Shown here: positions 11,469 to 22,714 of the stretch, piece by piece
Position numbering within the stretch: position 1 is the first letter of the stretch
How the letters are laid out: each line of letters begins with the position of its first letter
NCBI RefSeq assembly: GCF_003324165.1
Contig: NW_025407823.1
Coordinates: 496,001 to 560,000 of the forward strand
Source: Naegleria lovaniensis
Lineage: Eukaryota; Heterolobosea; Eutetramitea; Acrasida; Naegleriidae
Direction: 5' to 3'
DNA length: 64,000 bases
Made by a program: the position numbers and the translations under genes
Notes under the pieces: generated by a model
What the model saw: only the letters and a program-made list of their open reading frames with translations
What the model was told of the DNA's origin: nothing
Database searches by the model: none

Positions 11469-14400
11469 CTATGGTTCATCCTCTTGGAAATACTTTTCCA
11501 GTTCAGTATTCTTTTTCAAACTACGAGCTCGGAGTGGGTATGGATACAAGTCACCTTTCAGACACTTTCTTAAATACTTGTAACCCTTTCTACTATCTGC
11601 TTTGCTAATCACAATCTTTGAAAGAGTACCCTCCGGAAGACACATGGATGTAATGGCATGTCCTCCTCTCTTCAGAGGTGTGTCAATGATGCGTGGCCAT
11701 CGGAACGACTGTTGTGAAAATTCTCGAGAATAAGATCTTAATTCTCTTCTAAGAGATATTTCCTTAGTCACCACGCTGTCGGGCAATTGTTCTTCAATTT
11801 GTTTGGCTCTCATTGCTTCTTCTTCTTCTTTTTCAACTTGCTCACTATACTCAAATCCTTTGAGGCTCTCTCTCTTAATGGCAATAAACGAATAATTCTC
11901 ATTTTCATAATGTTTTTTTGCTTGTTTTGTAAGTTTTTGGAAAGCTTCTCTGTCAATTCTCTGGGCAAAGTGACACCATTTTGGAGTGCCACTCATTGGA
12001 CATACAGAATCATGCGGACATGGAGCTAAAATTATGGGCTTGTCGTTTTCATGACTCTTTTGTGACAATACTGTGGATCGAGCTTCTCGTATAAAATTAA
12101 ATCCTACAGGTGTTCCAGGTTCAATAATGACCAATAAACCCGATGTTGCTTTCCAAAGGGCTTTAACAATTCGTTCTCTTTCTTGTGCATTCGCAAGTTC
12201 ATTCAAAACAAATGAAGCAACGACTAGATCGTATTGTTTCGATGAATTTTCGTTCAAGAAACGTCTCCATGTAATTTGTGGTTTTTCTTCCATATAATCA
12301 AATAAGCGAGTAGCTACATCCATCATTGCTGTTGAAGGTTCAACAGCCATCACCTCTTTAAGACTTCCAAAAGCTTCCATGGCAGCCCAAATAGTTGTAC
12401 CTGGACCTGTTCCAAAGTCTAACATAGTTTTTGGTTCAAAATCTGGCATTCTCATAACAGATTCTGAGAAGACTCGATAAGAAGTACCATAGATGGCAGG
12501 AAGTCTGTGTGCAATGTAGGCAGCAGCTTCTAATTCCTTATAAATAATTTGTGGATTATACGATCGATTCATTTCTGCTTCGCTTTCTTTCTTCATCATT
12601 TCAATATCAATAGGTCTCTTTTTTTTCTTTGAAGTTCTTTGGAAACTTCTCAATTTTTTGAGAATGTCCAATTGTTCTTTAAATAGTTCGTCTTGGTGAT
12701 TGGGCTTGTTAAGCTTCTTCTCTTCATCAAGTTTGGAAAATGTTGAAGAACTTGCGTTTTTTTCAAATCCACTAGTTCTAATTCTGAAAGCAGCACTTAA
12801 TAATTCAGCAGTTCGTTGAATGAGATTTTTAGGATATTCTGAAATGATTTCTGTAACACCCTCCACTAATGATCGAGGTAATTGAATGGAACCAATGCTC
12901 ATATTGGCAATTTCTTGTCGAAGTCGTTCTTCATTTTCTTTTGAACTTCTTTTCAAATAGGGTTGAATATCAGGAGAAAACATGGAATGTTGTGTTTGTT
13001 CTTCGTATTCAGACACGAGTAAATTTTTCTGATCCACAGTTTGAAATACTTGATTGGGATCATCATCACCAAGATACTCGTCCAAGAGTATGGATGAATC
13101 AAGTCCATCATCTGTGACATGGTTTTCAATTTCTCTTTGAATCTCTTCAGAATATCTTGTAGGTTCCATAGATTTTGTTTTCTCTTGAGTTTGTTTCTTT
13201 GAGTCAGTTTTGAGAAGTGATTTTAAATCTGAAATGTCATACCCATACTGTGAAAAGTACTGCTTGACATCCACCAGTTTTTGACTCATCGTTTTTTCAA
13301 AAGTATTCGTTTGTTCTTCATCCATTGAAACCTCATCTAACAAGTCGTGCAGTTTCTTATCATTTGATGCTTGTTGTGCTTCCTTTAGTTGCTTTTTTTG
13401 TTGCTTCTTTTTACTGGTTGGATACAAAATCAATATCTTTCGTCCAAAATTGTTTTGAAGGACAGGGTCATATCCTTTTTCTTTCCAACCATTGGTAAAT
13501 TCTTGTAGAGAATTCATGGCATTATTGTACTGCTCGTCTGTTAAATTTAATACCGTGGTTGTTGGTGCAGATGTGGTCGGTGAATCTGTTTGTTTCTTTT
13601 CTTCTCTAAGAGATTCCGTAAAATGTTGAGATTTTCCAACGAGTTGTCTTTTCATTGCTTCTTCAGGAGAAATTTTCTTTCTCATGCTTGCTAATTGTTT
13701 TGCTAGTTTCTCCATATCAGTTTTTTTGTGAGGTTTTGTTGATAATTGACTACTGTCAAATACTTCAAACCCCTTAGGTACATCATTAGTAATTTGTTCA
13801 CTGTAGAGTTTCAAAGATTGTTCATCTTCAATTTTGTTTTCCTCTTCTTGTATGGATACGTTTTGTACATATTCTTCATATGATTTCTTGAGACGTTGTC
13901 TGGCCTTTTCTATTTCTTCTTGAGTTTTGGATGTTGTTGGAGTTAACAGTTGGTCATAGTTCAATCTAAGATCATGCTTCTTTCCCCATTCAATAACGCT
14001 CTCTACGTCATCTTCAGTATTTACAACTTTTTGAAGTTTTGAGGTAAGTTCTTTGTTGTGTAATTTAGATGCTGTATAATCTGCTATCGGAGCTGTCAGA
14101 GATTCATCATTAATTTCATTCCGTTTTTGTGATTTGTCAATAATTTTGAATGTTGGCTCAGATGATTTTTTGGCAGTTTTTGATGGAGCTTCCAATTCTT
14201 GCTGTTTGTAATGTGTTGTTTGTTTTTTTCGTTCAATCTCTACGGGAGTTGTTGGTTCTGATTGGCTGTCTTGTTTTTTAGATGTTGCCTGCTTCAGCTC
14301 TCCTTTAGACGAGGTTTTGGATTCTTCAATTTTGGTACTACGTTGATGTTTCTTTGAAGACTTTTTCATTCCCGAGTCCTTTTCGATCGATGATAATAAT

Positions 14401-14576
14401 TTTTCAAAACTCTTTCCCTGGCAAAGAATGGATGTAGAAAAAGAACGCTCTGTTGTTGTAGTTGTTGGTATTACTCTTCCACATGTATTTCGGAATGAAC
14501 TGATGCTGGTATTTCCATTAACCACGCTCTTCTTCAATAAGAAGGATGGCCGATGGGAAAAAACGAATCGTTGCAT
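11469..14576 (-). CDS. METTL17: Mitochondrial ribosome assembly factor METTL17/Rsm22 family, with a long N-terminal extension
   Basis: 1035 aa, intronless. The recognisable part is the C-terminal ~450 residues: a Rossmann methyltransferase fold with TMLDFGTGPGTTIWAA (motif I), VASFVLNEL and IIEPGTPVGF. After these come CPHDSVCPM and WCHFAQR, cysteines that in METTL17 proteins bind an iron-sulfur cluster. Role by family: maturation of the mitochondrial small ribosomal subunit. The first ~40 residues are basic and hydroxylated, fitting a mitochondrial presequence. Residues ~50-580 are Lys/Glu/Gln/Ser-rich, likely coiled coil or disordered, and have no counterpart I know; human METTL17 is about 456 aa and yeast Rsm22 about 628 aa. 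The gene shares a 144-bp divergent promoter with the FANCB-like gene. Confidence 0.88.
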   Translation of the reverse strand: MQRFVFSHRPSFLLKKSVVNGNTSISSFRNTCGRVIPTTTTTERSFSTSILCQGKSFEKLLSSIEKDSGMKKSSKKHQRSTKIEESKTSSKGELKQATSKKQDSQSEPTTPVEIERKKQTTHYKQQELEAPSKTAKKSSEPTFKIIDKSQKRNEINDESLTAPIADYTASKLHNKELTSKLQKVVNTEDDVESVIEWGKKHDLRLNYDQLLTPTTSKTQEEIEKARQRLKKSYEEYVQNVSIQEEENKIEDEQSLKLYSEQITNDVPKGFEVFDSSQLSTKPHKKTDMEKLAKQLASMRKKISPEEAMKRQLVGKSQHFTESLREEKKQTDSPTTSAPTTTVLNLTDEQYNNAMNSLQEFTNGWKEKGYDPVLQNNFGRKILILYPTSKKKQQKKQLKEAQQASNDKKLHDLLDEVSMDEEQTNTFEKTMSQKLVDVKQYFSQYGYDISDLKSLLKTDSKKQTQEKTKSMEPTRYSEEIQREIENHVTDDGLDSSILLDEYLGDDDPNQVFQTVDQKNLLVSEYEEQTQHSMFSPDIQPYLKRSSKENEERLRQEIANMSIGSIQLPRSLVEGVTEIISEYPKNLIQRTAELLSAAFRIRTSGFEKNASSSTFSKLDEEKKLNKPNHQDELFKEQLDILKKLRSFQRTSKKKKRPIDIEMMKKESEAEMNRSYNPQIIYKELEAAAYIAHRLPAIYGTSYRVFSESVMRMPDFEPKTMLDFGTGPGTTIWAAMEAFGSLKEVMAVEPSTAMMDVATRLFDYMEEKPQITWRRFLNENSSKQYDLVVASFVLNELANAQERERIVKALWKATSGLLVIIEPGTPVGFNFIREARSTVLSQKSHENDKPIILAPCPHDSVCPMSGTPKWCHFAQRIDREAFQKLTKQAKKHYENENYSFIAIKRESLKGFEYSEQVEKEEEEAMRAKQIEEQLPDSVVTKEISLRRELRSYSREFSQQSFRWPRIIDTPLKRGGHAITSMCLPEGTLSKIVISKADSRKGYKYLRKCLKGDLYPYPLRARSLKKNTELEKYFQEDEP

Positions 14577-14626
14577 TTTTTTTCTTCAATTGTTTAAAGC
14601 AGTTGCATGTCATCCTTTAGTGTTAA

Positions 14627-14710
14627 GCAGCCAATCCAGTGGATGATGACCCGAAGCCTTTAAACAAAACATCAATGAAGTTAGTGGTCATCATCCACTG
14701 GATTGGCTGC
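14627..14710. promoter_or_regulatory. 25-bp near-perfect inverted repeat in a bidirectional promoter, CCAAT in each arm
   Basis: Arm 1 (14627-14651) and arm 2 (14686-14710) are exact reverse complements over 25 bp, separated by 34 bp. Each arm holds GCAGCCAATCCAGTGG in opposite orientation, so a CCAAT box faces each of the two divergent genes. METTL17 starts at 14576 and the FANCB-like gene at 14721, so the element fills most of the 144 bp between the start codons. Arm 2 ends 10 bp before the plus-strand ATG and would lie in or next to its 5' UTR. Confidence 0.9.
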
Positions 14711-14720
14711 AATCAAAAAA

Positions 14721-17181
14721 ATGAGATGTCATCAAATTGTGAGAGGAAAGCTTTTTTGTTTTCATGATCGTCGGAATGAAGTAATTGTTGCATCAGACAA
14801 GCAAGAAATAGGACTCATTGAAGAGGAATGGCTGGAATGGAATGGAGAGAATGATTTTGTTCTTTCTGAAAATTTCAATTTAAAACAAGTTTACCCTTCA
14901 AATTGTAAAACATTTAGAATTTTTGATTTGGCCAATGTGTCATTAGGATTGTATGTACAATTTGTTGATTGGAAATATTGAATTTTAAATGAACCATTTT
15001 TGGATCATTCTCAGGCGCCAAATATTTCTATTGATCATAAACTCGACTTTAGAATTGACATTGTTTGTGAAAGTTTGTGGGAAATTGAATGAAGAATGGA
15101 CTAAATGTTTAGAATTGAAATTATCCAAATTTTCTCTGAATTCATCATGCACTATTGATCTTGTTGGATTTGACGGCCCATCTTTCATCATTAAGCAAGA
15201 TTCTCAACTGTATTGGATTACAGATATATTAACATCTACTCTTCAATTTGAAGTTATGTATCTTCAGTTATCCAATGATGAAACCAAGAATAGAATAATT
15301 TTTTCAGGATATGCTGGAATGGATACCAAGTTCTGGTACACTGTATTCTCTACAAACCAAAATCAATTCAGTGTGTTGAAAATTCCAATAGACCCTTCCA
15401 ATGGAGAGTGTTCATTAGAAATATGTGCATCATTGGGCAATAGTTATCCACTACCACCTTCTAGTTATTCTTCAATATGTACTTGCTTAACCTATGTCAA
15501 TTCAGAAAAATCAGGAGTATTTGGAACGTTGGAAAAGGAGCTTTTATTTTTCAATGCAGACTCTATCACTAGATGTCTCAAACTTTCATCTATTCCTGTG
15601 AAGTTACATTATCTACATTTGAATGCTAGACCTGTTCATGAAGAATATATTCTCGTACATACCTCTGATCGATCATTACAAATAATTTCTCTTGTCGATT
15701 TCTCTATTGTAAGAGGTAAGTGAAAATTTATATTCACTGTGAACACTTTGAACCCAATTGGTTCAACCTTGTTAGAAATTGAAAAAGTATATGACTTTCT
15801 AGTACACGATTTTTTCAATGTTGGAACTATGCAATTATTATGTATTCACACAGAATATTATTACGGAAAATTACACTACACTCTCATTCCTAATCTTAAT
15901 ACTACCATAATTAATGGAATAATTCATGATGAATTATCAGAAAGATCGATTCATTTGTACTCAGTAATGAGAGCACTAGCCACACAAATCGAAAACACGA
16001 ACAACCATATTAAGAACTTGGACAATATCAAACAAGATAAACAAAACCTTTTGAGACATCAAAATAGAGTGACCCAAGAAATTTTGATAGACTTTCAAAA
16101 ACGTTGTGATGATAAATATCAAAACAGTACTGAGCAAAATAATGAGATTCAACCACAAGATCCATCCTATGGAAAGGGTATTAGTGTTTCTTTTGAAAAC
16201 AACAAATCACTCGAGAATAATCTTTTCTATGATCATCATGTACAAGATACAACAAATGTGGAATCAATGCATTCTCTCTCAGACACAGATATTACTTTAA
16301 AGTCAGCTTCACAGGCCTTAAACACCAAATATTGGGATATAAGAAGTTGTTTCATTACGAAAAATGATATGGATGTTATTTTATTGCCAATATCGAATCA
16401 TTGCCCATTGCAAGCTGAAATATTTAAAAAAACTGAAATTTCTAATTCCTCTAAATGTATTCACTTGACAACACGAATTGAAACTCCACTTCACTATGCA
16501 GACGACGATTTTTCTGTAAAGTGTCTATTAATTAAGAGAAAACCCAATTCAGAACCATTATTTGAATATATGGGAGTTTTGCAGCCATCTGTAACAGACA
16601 AGCTATTTGGTCTCAAGCAACCGATCAAGAGCAACTTTGCAGACATTCAAACTACACAATTAATATTTATCATGAAACATGACTCGGTGGAAAAGTCATT
16701 GAAAAACATTTTGAGTGAAATATGGGTGGATCGACTCTGTATGACAACAACAAACAATAACGACTATGAATACTGTTCCTCCTCAAAAGGATATATTTCA
16801 CCCTTATTTTACAAAGCAATGATTAACTATGAATTAACAACTTGCACAGAGAGTACTCTTATTTGTGATGTTTTGAGTGACACAATAGAAAATATGATTT
16901 TGGTTCTCACCACCATCATTGATCATCTTCCAGAAAATATCATTGTGATACCTTCAACGTTTGCCGAAAATGTATTGAAGCATAGAAAAGCAGTTTGTGT
17001 AAATATCAATAAGGAAGTCAATCATGTAATTTTTAAAATGCATGACCATGTGAAGCAAAGTACAATGATGAACCCAAGAGAACATGAATTACAACAAGAC
17101 TTGCTTGAATATCTCTCACTTCAAATTGAAACAGATCAATCCATGTTGAACTTGTTGAATGCTCTTCAGTATCATCATTGA
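14721..17181 (+). CDS. FANCB-like protein (candidate Fanconi anaemia core-complex subunit)
   Basis: Three exons, 14721-14950, 15015-15715 and 15776-17181 (donors GTATGT and GTAAGT), giving 778 aa. The start is the ATG at 14721; an upstream TTG lies inside the promoter repeat. Assignment to FANCB is by remembered resemblance, not search. Overall length is similar to human FANCB (859 aa). PPSSYSSICTCLTY corresponds to FANCB's PPAYSSVVTYVHV. VYDFLVHDFFNVGTMQLLCI corresponds to a segment with the pattern L-x-D-D-F-x-G-x-G-T-x-Q-V-L. A coiled-coil stretch follows, then a similar beta-rich C-terminal half. Role if correct: with FANCL and FAAP100, monoubiquitination of FANCD2-FANCI in crosslink repair. 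Alternative: an unrelated beta-propeller-like protein. Confidence 0.55.
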
Positions 17182-17370
17182 CCACAAACAAATTATACTT
17201 TATTCATCAACCATGGATCTCCACCACTTGTTGAATCATCATCATCAATAAAATGTGCAATCAAATATGTTAATAAATGTTGAATCTTATAAAAATAATG
17301 ATTAAGGTTTTTAAGATAAATATAAAGAAGAACAACGAGTTGATCATGACCACTATATCGTGTAACCTAA

Positions 17371-18398
17371 TTATACCTTGGTAGCAGCAGCAGCAGCAAC
17401 TCCAACACCGGCACCAGCAGCAGCTCCTGCAGCACCCAAAGCACAGCAACAACCTCCACATAAGAACACAATAATTCCAATCACAATGGCTGTCAAACAA
17501 ATACACATCACAATTCCTCCAACGATACCTCCCACAATACCTCCAACATTGACACCACCAGAAGTTACAGCTCCTCTCAGAGAAGGAACATCACTGCTGG
17601 TTACAGGTTGTAATTGAACAAGGAATGTACCATAACAAGTCGAGACTGAGGATGTAGTTTCAGTGGTGATGTAAAATTGTTGAGAGGAATCGGCTGAATC
17701 TGGTACGAGCTTGAAACTAAATTCATACGTTGGATTAGTTGAGAATTGAGCAAATTGAGTTTCTTTAGAAACCAGTGTCACTCGACAAGAGTCTTTGGTT
17801 GTACTCAAAGCTGAGAAGGAACCTTCGGCCTTATATCCTTTTTTTTGGTTAGAGTCATTAAAGAAGTTCAAAGGTTCCATTCAGAACAGACTAGTTAAAA
17901 ATACATACCTGGTGGAATGAGAGCTTCCAGTCTTCTCGATGGATTGACAAGACTATTAAGATCAAGACTTTGTTGAAAATTATAAGCCAAGGTGGTATAA
18001 TACGAAGGTCTATCTCCAATTTGTAGTTGAGATTGAGTTCTAAAGATCACATTCAATGTACATGATTCAAACAATCCAGTATTAAAGGTAAAATCTTGAT
18101 TCGAGTCTGCTGGATCTGGAATCAATGAGAGTTCAAAAGTTCGGTCGGATGAGCTAACTTTTTTCAAGTTGAAGGGCTGATACTTGTAGCGTGGTGTGTA
18201 AAAGGAAATGGTACATGACGCAGAGGAAGCAGACAAGGTGAGGGTACCCACCACTCGACCATTTCGAGGAATGGTAACAGTATAGGAGGAATAGCTAAGA
18301 GTGATTTGTGTATTGGTGTTGAGATAAACATTTTGAGCAAGAGTCAATTCAGCGAGAGCAACCATGCACACAATGAAAGGAAAGAGAATGTTGGCCAT
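17371..18398 (-). CDS. Type I membrane protein with two copies of an unrecognised beta-rich domain
   Basis: Two exons, 18398-17909 and 17837-17371, joined across a 71-nt intron (donor GTATGT, acceptor after an A8 run). The join gives the continuous sequence IPPGYKAEGSFSAL in 318 aa. The ATG at 18398 starts a clean signal peptide (MANILFPFIVCMVALAELTLA). Two tandem repeats follow, about residues 35-115 and 155-240. Each has the order IP-x-G, G-[TS]-[LF]-[TS], SC, T-[FY]-E-[LF]-S, P-D-[PS]-ADS-x-Q-x-F, and a second Cys. A single transmembrane helix (GGIVMCICLTAIVIGIIVFL) leads into a Cys cluster (GGCCCA) and an Ala/Gly tail. The cysteines beside the membrane are plausible S-acylation sites. Function unknown; a cell-surface adhesin-like role is only a guess. 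Confidence 0.8.
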
Positions 18399-18580
18399 TT
18401 TTTTTGTGTTGTCTGTTGAATGAGCTGCTCTCTCATTCAACAATTTGTGAGGTGTTGGCAAAAAAATTTTTGGAATCCTCACACCCGATTGGATGTTGGT
18501 TTTTGTAATGAACGTGATGCGTACAACATGTCAGGTCCTACCAAAAAAGAGCGACAATGGGTCATCACGTTCAGTTTTGC

Positions 18581-20161
18581 TCATTCTTGTTTTCTCTTTT
18601 TTAGAGCAGGGTTTACATCCTGCTCGTCCTCTGCACATGTTGAAGCGTTGAGTATTGTGGTTCTTTGCTTCCAAGAATTGACAGTGTGCGCAGCACTAGA
18701 ACTTAATTTCTTGCTTTCACAAACAAAATCTATCACTTCTTGAATGCCGTGTGGAATGGAGCCATGATTAAAGTTATACCAGAAAGAGCAAGAATTCACA
18801 AACACGTCTGCCATTGCTAAATTTCTAGTGACAAAAAACTCAGTAAAGAAAGCTTTGAATCCATTAGTGAGAACATTGAAATGCTTGGCCAATGCTATAA
18901 CATTACCCGCAACTTGAGTCAAATACACCAAGTGATTCATGTCATATGAGTCCATATCAAGTAATGGACTTGTAATATCAAAGCTCTTCAATAGATGCAA
19001 CATGTCTGAATTGTCATAATGAAACACAATAATAACAGCCATTAATTGAGGAGGAATTTCAACATCAAACAAGTGAAGTCCCATATTCAATACATATTCA
19101 ATATTCGCTACTTTAGGCTCTTCATATGTCATGACATCAGTAAATCCATGACCCTTCACCAACCCAAAACATTGACATAAATCTACATAAGCTTCATGAA
19201 ATATTCCAAACATATTGAGACATTTTTCCAATCTCTCAGACATGAAAAAGAAGGTACAGTCTGATAACTAAATTTAGAATATTTTTCAAAACCAGTACAG
19301 CGTTTGTAAGAAATAACCTTAATGTGATCTGGAATGAGGCTTTCAAAGGCTTTCAAATCTTCAAAGTCTCTCGGTGAAGCATTACTATAATCTTCATATT
19401 GTTTGATACTATTTTCAGACATGTCTAGGAATTGGTTGAGATAAACTTTCTCTGTTTCAGACGCTTTAGATAAATTAATACAAATAGAAGCGTTTAGAAA
19501 TAGTGAGTCCAACCAAATAAATCTCAAAGAGTCATAACAAGAGCATTTTCTTTCATTGACAAAATAATACAGCTCTGCAATGGGAAAAGAGGTACGAGAA
19601 GGATAATTGTCAAACGTACAATTCGATACACAAAGACTTTCCAATGCCCTGAATTTTTTAGAAATCCATTCCATCACTCCAGCATTGAATCGACATCCAA
19701 CAAATGTTAACTTGTTCACCAAATCAAATACACTTTGATTTTTAAAGGATAATTCTTCATCCGTTGTTGATTGAGATTGTTTTTTTTTCCTTTTGACATC
19801 ACAAAACATGAGTGTAATAAAATCCATGGATAATTCTACATCGGAAAAGTAAATATTTTGTGCATTGACAAATAAACTCGTAATCAAATTTTTCAATTGT
19901 TTGGATATACAGAGTTTGCTTGCCCTTTCATAGAAAACTCCTTGTCGTAGTTTTGATAAACAAATCTCACGATCTTTGCCAGCCGTTTCAATGAGAAATT
20001 TCAAATGTTTGGTCATGTAAAATGAGTTCTGTAGTGCACAATGCTGTTTTACTCCACGATAGAAAACAGAGTTTACCAATTGAAGAGGAATATATTCTCT
20101 CATGTACAAGAAACTACAAATCACTTGGGTGCAATCAGCTTTTTTCAATGAAATGAGCCAT
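18581..20161 (-). CDS. F-box-like protein of unknown function (apparent 1-nt frameshift near the start)
   Basis: Two coding blocks, 20161-19318 and 19267-18581. A 50-nt intron (19317-19268, donor GTTATT, acceptor TTTAG) joins DHIK to LSDCTFFF in frame. From the ATG at 20161 the reading MAHFIEK reaches a stop after eight codons unless one base is removed from the T6 run at 20140-20145 (A6 on the coding strand). With that change it reads MAHFIEKADCTQVICSFLYM and then REYIPLQLVNSVFYRG, an F-box-like pattern, and about 509 aa in all. Without it, the first usable in-frame ATG is at 20103. The rest is leucine- and cysteine-rich and may be degenerate leucine-rich repeats. The C-terminus is basic (KKRKQE). 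Presumed role, by F-box analogy only: substrate selection for ubiquitination. Confidence 0.6.
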
Positions 20162-20464
20162 TAACAACTTGATTTTGCCTACTAGACACCACCTACCATT
20201 CAACAAGGCCATTTTTTTTAAGAGGCTCAAACCGCTTTTAGGTTTTTTTTCTCGGAAAGGCATCCTGTTAGCTTTCGCTTGAAAATTGGCCAATATCATA
20301 AAAATTCATCGTAAACGCCAGCGAGCGAGGGATATTTGTGAGATCATCGAATTGTGCCGAGTTGGCCAACTGCTTTCAAGCTGTTTTTGTTGTTGTGTTA
20401 TGGTCCTACACCTGTGATCACATCATCAACTATTACAATTTTCTTTGTAGAGTACATTTCAACA
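20162..20464. promoter_or_regulatory. Divergent intergenic region between the F-box-like and RGS-START genes
   Basis: 303 bp between two divergently oriented start codons. It contains T-tracts near 20213 and 20243, an imperfect AAACCG/CGGTTT-like pair in the 20228-20246 stretch, and the GC-richer word CGCCAGCGAGCGAGG at about 20317. The plus-strand frame is open through part of it but lacks an ATG before 20465. No RNA gene seen. Confidence 0.35.
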
Positions 20465-22610
20465 ATGATTTCATCATCTTCCTTCGGATCTAGCTCGTCC
20501 TCAACAGGATCCAACCATAACAGCACTGCCTCTTCCTCCCATCCCTCTCCCAATCGATACAACTACCAACAAGCTATTCGGGATGGAGCCATTCGTTCCA
20601 TGTTCATGAATTATTTAAATAATAATTTCGGACAGGAACCGTTAGAATTCATCGACAGGCTCGATATGTACAGAGCCATGTATCGATTTGTTAATAATTC
20701 TCTGATGAAACTAAATAATAACAAGGCTGAATCAAATAACCATAAATTGCAACAAACAGTTGTAAAAGGATCCCAAAAGAAGAGCAAACGCGCTTGGTTA
20801 TTCAGTGATTCTTCCGTTTTCATCAACCAACATGATATAAATACACGACAATCCATTCAAAAGAGTATAACAGAGGTCGTGATTACACATCCTAACATGG
20901 AGTCCATCATCAAAATCTTGTTTAAACAAGTGATTGATATATTTACGTTTGGTTTGGCAAATTTGAGTCAAAACTATACTGTATCAGCTCCCTCGTTACA
21001 CGCTTTCGTTGAGTTGTTTTATCTTGTAAAAAAGAATGATTTACTTGTTGCAGGACAAGAAGAACAAATGACCGAGATCATTAACAGATGTAAGCCATTG
21101 GAAAAATACGCTGATGATATGTCAAAGCAGATTTTGAGAGACGATCACCCACACGACACAATGCTAAACGATACGACGTCACCACAAGCATCTACCAACG
21201 ACCTCAGAACACCTATTATGTTGAGCGAAATATTCAGGAAATTACATCCTGTTCACTTGTTGATTCACTATGCGAGTGGAGTGCATTATGACTTGGCTCT
21301 CGAATTTCACAGCTTTGTGATCAATAACAGGAACGAGTTTGAGCAGCACATTGAGAAGAGAGGAAAAGATTTCAAAGAGAGTTTATTATTGAATAGAACA
21401 GGGCTCGATTTACAAGAATCTGATTTGAGAAATCCTAAATTTAAAGAACGTCATATTCATTTGGGTAAGTTGGCTTTTAATTTGACACACCAAAAACATC
21501 TCATTATTTTTCTAATTCTGAATGGATCTTTACAAACATATTGTAATTGCACGGTACTGTGTCTTTGCTGAACCACTTCTCTGTTGCACCTCAAACAAAT
21601 CATCCTACTTTCACTTTCATAGGTTATGCATTAGAAGAAGATTCTGAGCACTGGGAACAATTGGCATTAGACTCTAGTGAGGATGTGGGTTTACAATGTT
21701 ACATCTCTAAGAAAAAATATGTACTTGACCCTTCACGAAATTTTAAAGGAATGAAGCTGGTCAAGATGGTTATTGATTTTAAATTTCCATTGGAGGATGT
21801 TTGGAGCGTTTATTGGTCAGGTGATGACCATAAAATTCTTGATTCACAAGCATTTACAGAAAATTATTGTGTTCATTACCAACCTCCTTCCAAAAACAAA
21901 GTGTCTGAAGATGGATCTCATAGATTTGGCTTTGTTCTTGGAAGATCGATCATTAATACCAACGTACCAGTGCTACAAAAGAGATGTTTTAACTATTCCA
22001 TGACAACTATTCGAGATGTAGGTCCAAATGGTTGTGACACTATTATGAATTTAGGTCACTCAGTCAATCCAGACGTTGTTGATGATATTTTGGAAGGCCA
22101 CTTGTCTGAAGAAGACAGACAAAAGCACAAAAAGTATATTCTCACCACTGGGCTCTTTTATCACATTTTTATTCGTGTTGGAAACAACCATACGAAATAT
22201 GTTCATATTTGTTATCTTGACATGGATATTCCTTTTCTGTCAGGAAAACTCTTCAGGAACATTTGGAAACGAGTAAGTATTCGAATTTGTTCATATGGCC
22301 ACAATGACCTTACTTGCTTCAATGAATGATCTGATTCATACTTTCAAAGAGAGCTAAATTGTATAGAAAGACTTATATGGACCTACTAAACGGAAAAACT
22401 GACAATGGCAAGAAATCTGTTAACGCTAATGAACTTACAGATTCTTTATTATTTAAAAAACCAATGGATGATCAGTTTGTAGAACCAACGTGGTATAACG
22501 ATTTCAAAAACGGTGTTGAAAGGTTTTATGATATTGAAAACTACAATGTCAAGTTAACTCCAGAATTACAACAATCACTCGAGGAGATAACCAGAGCAGA
22601 TCAAGAGTAA
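20465..22610 (+). CDS. RGS-like domain plus START-like lipid-binding domain protein
   Basis: Three exons, 20465-21464, 21623-22272 and 22350-22610 (introns of 158 and 77 nt, both donors GTAAGT), 636 aa. After a Ser/Asn-rich N-terminus, residues ~33-80 resemble the start of an RGS fold (MNYLNNNFGQEPLEFIDRLD), with helices downstream to about 230. From ~345 on, a START-like module is suggested by FPLEDVWSVYWSGDD, TIRDVGPNGCDTIMN and the ending LDMDIPFLSGKLFRNIWKR. RGS domains accelerate GTP hydrolysis by G-alpha; START domains bind lipids. The combination would fit lipid-responsive G-protein signalling, but this is inference. The RGS call is weaker than the START call. Confidence 0.6.
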
Positions 22611-22714
22611 ATGTACCACTTTTCCACATCGCTACTGTAGTTAATACGCCTCAGTTAAGGTAAGAGGAAAAGAGATGATTTATTGTCACAACTTTGCTGT
22701 TTTGATTGCTCTCT

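Noticed and set aside
19263-19300. 38-nt intron as the link between the two F-box-like reading frames
   Set aside because: A 50-nt intron (19268-19317) keeps phase, removes the in-frame stop and is closer to the size of the other introns. The 38-nt alternative would be shorter than any other intron here.
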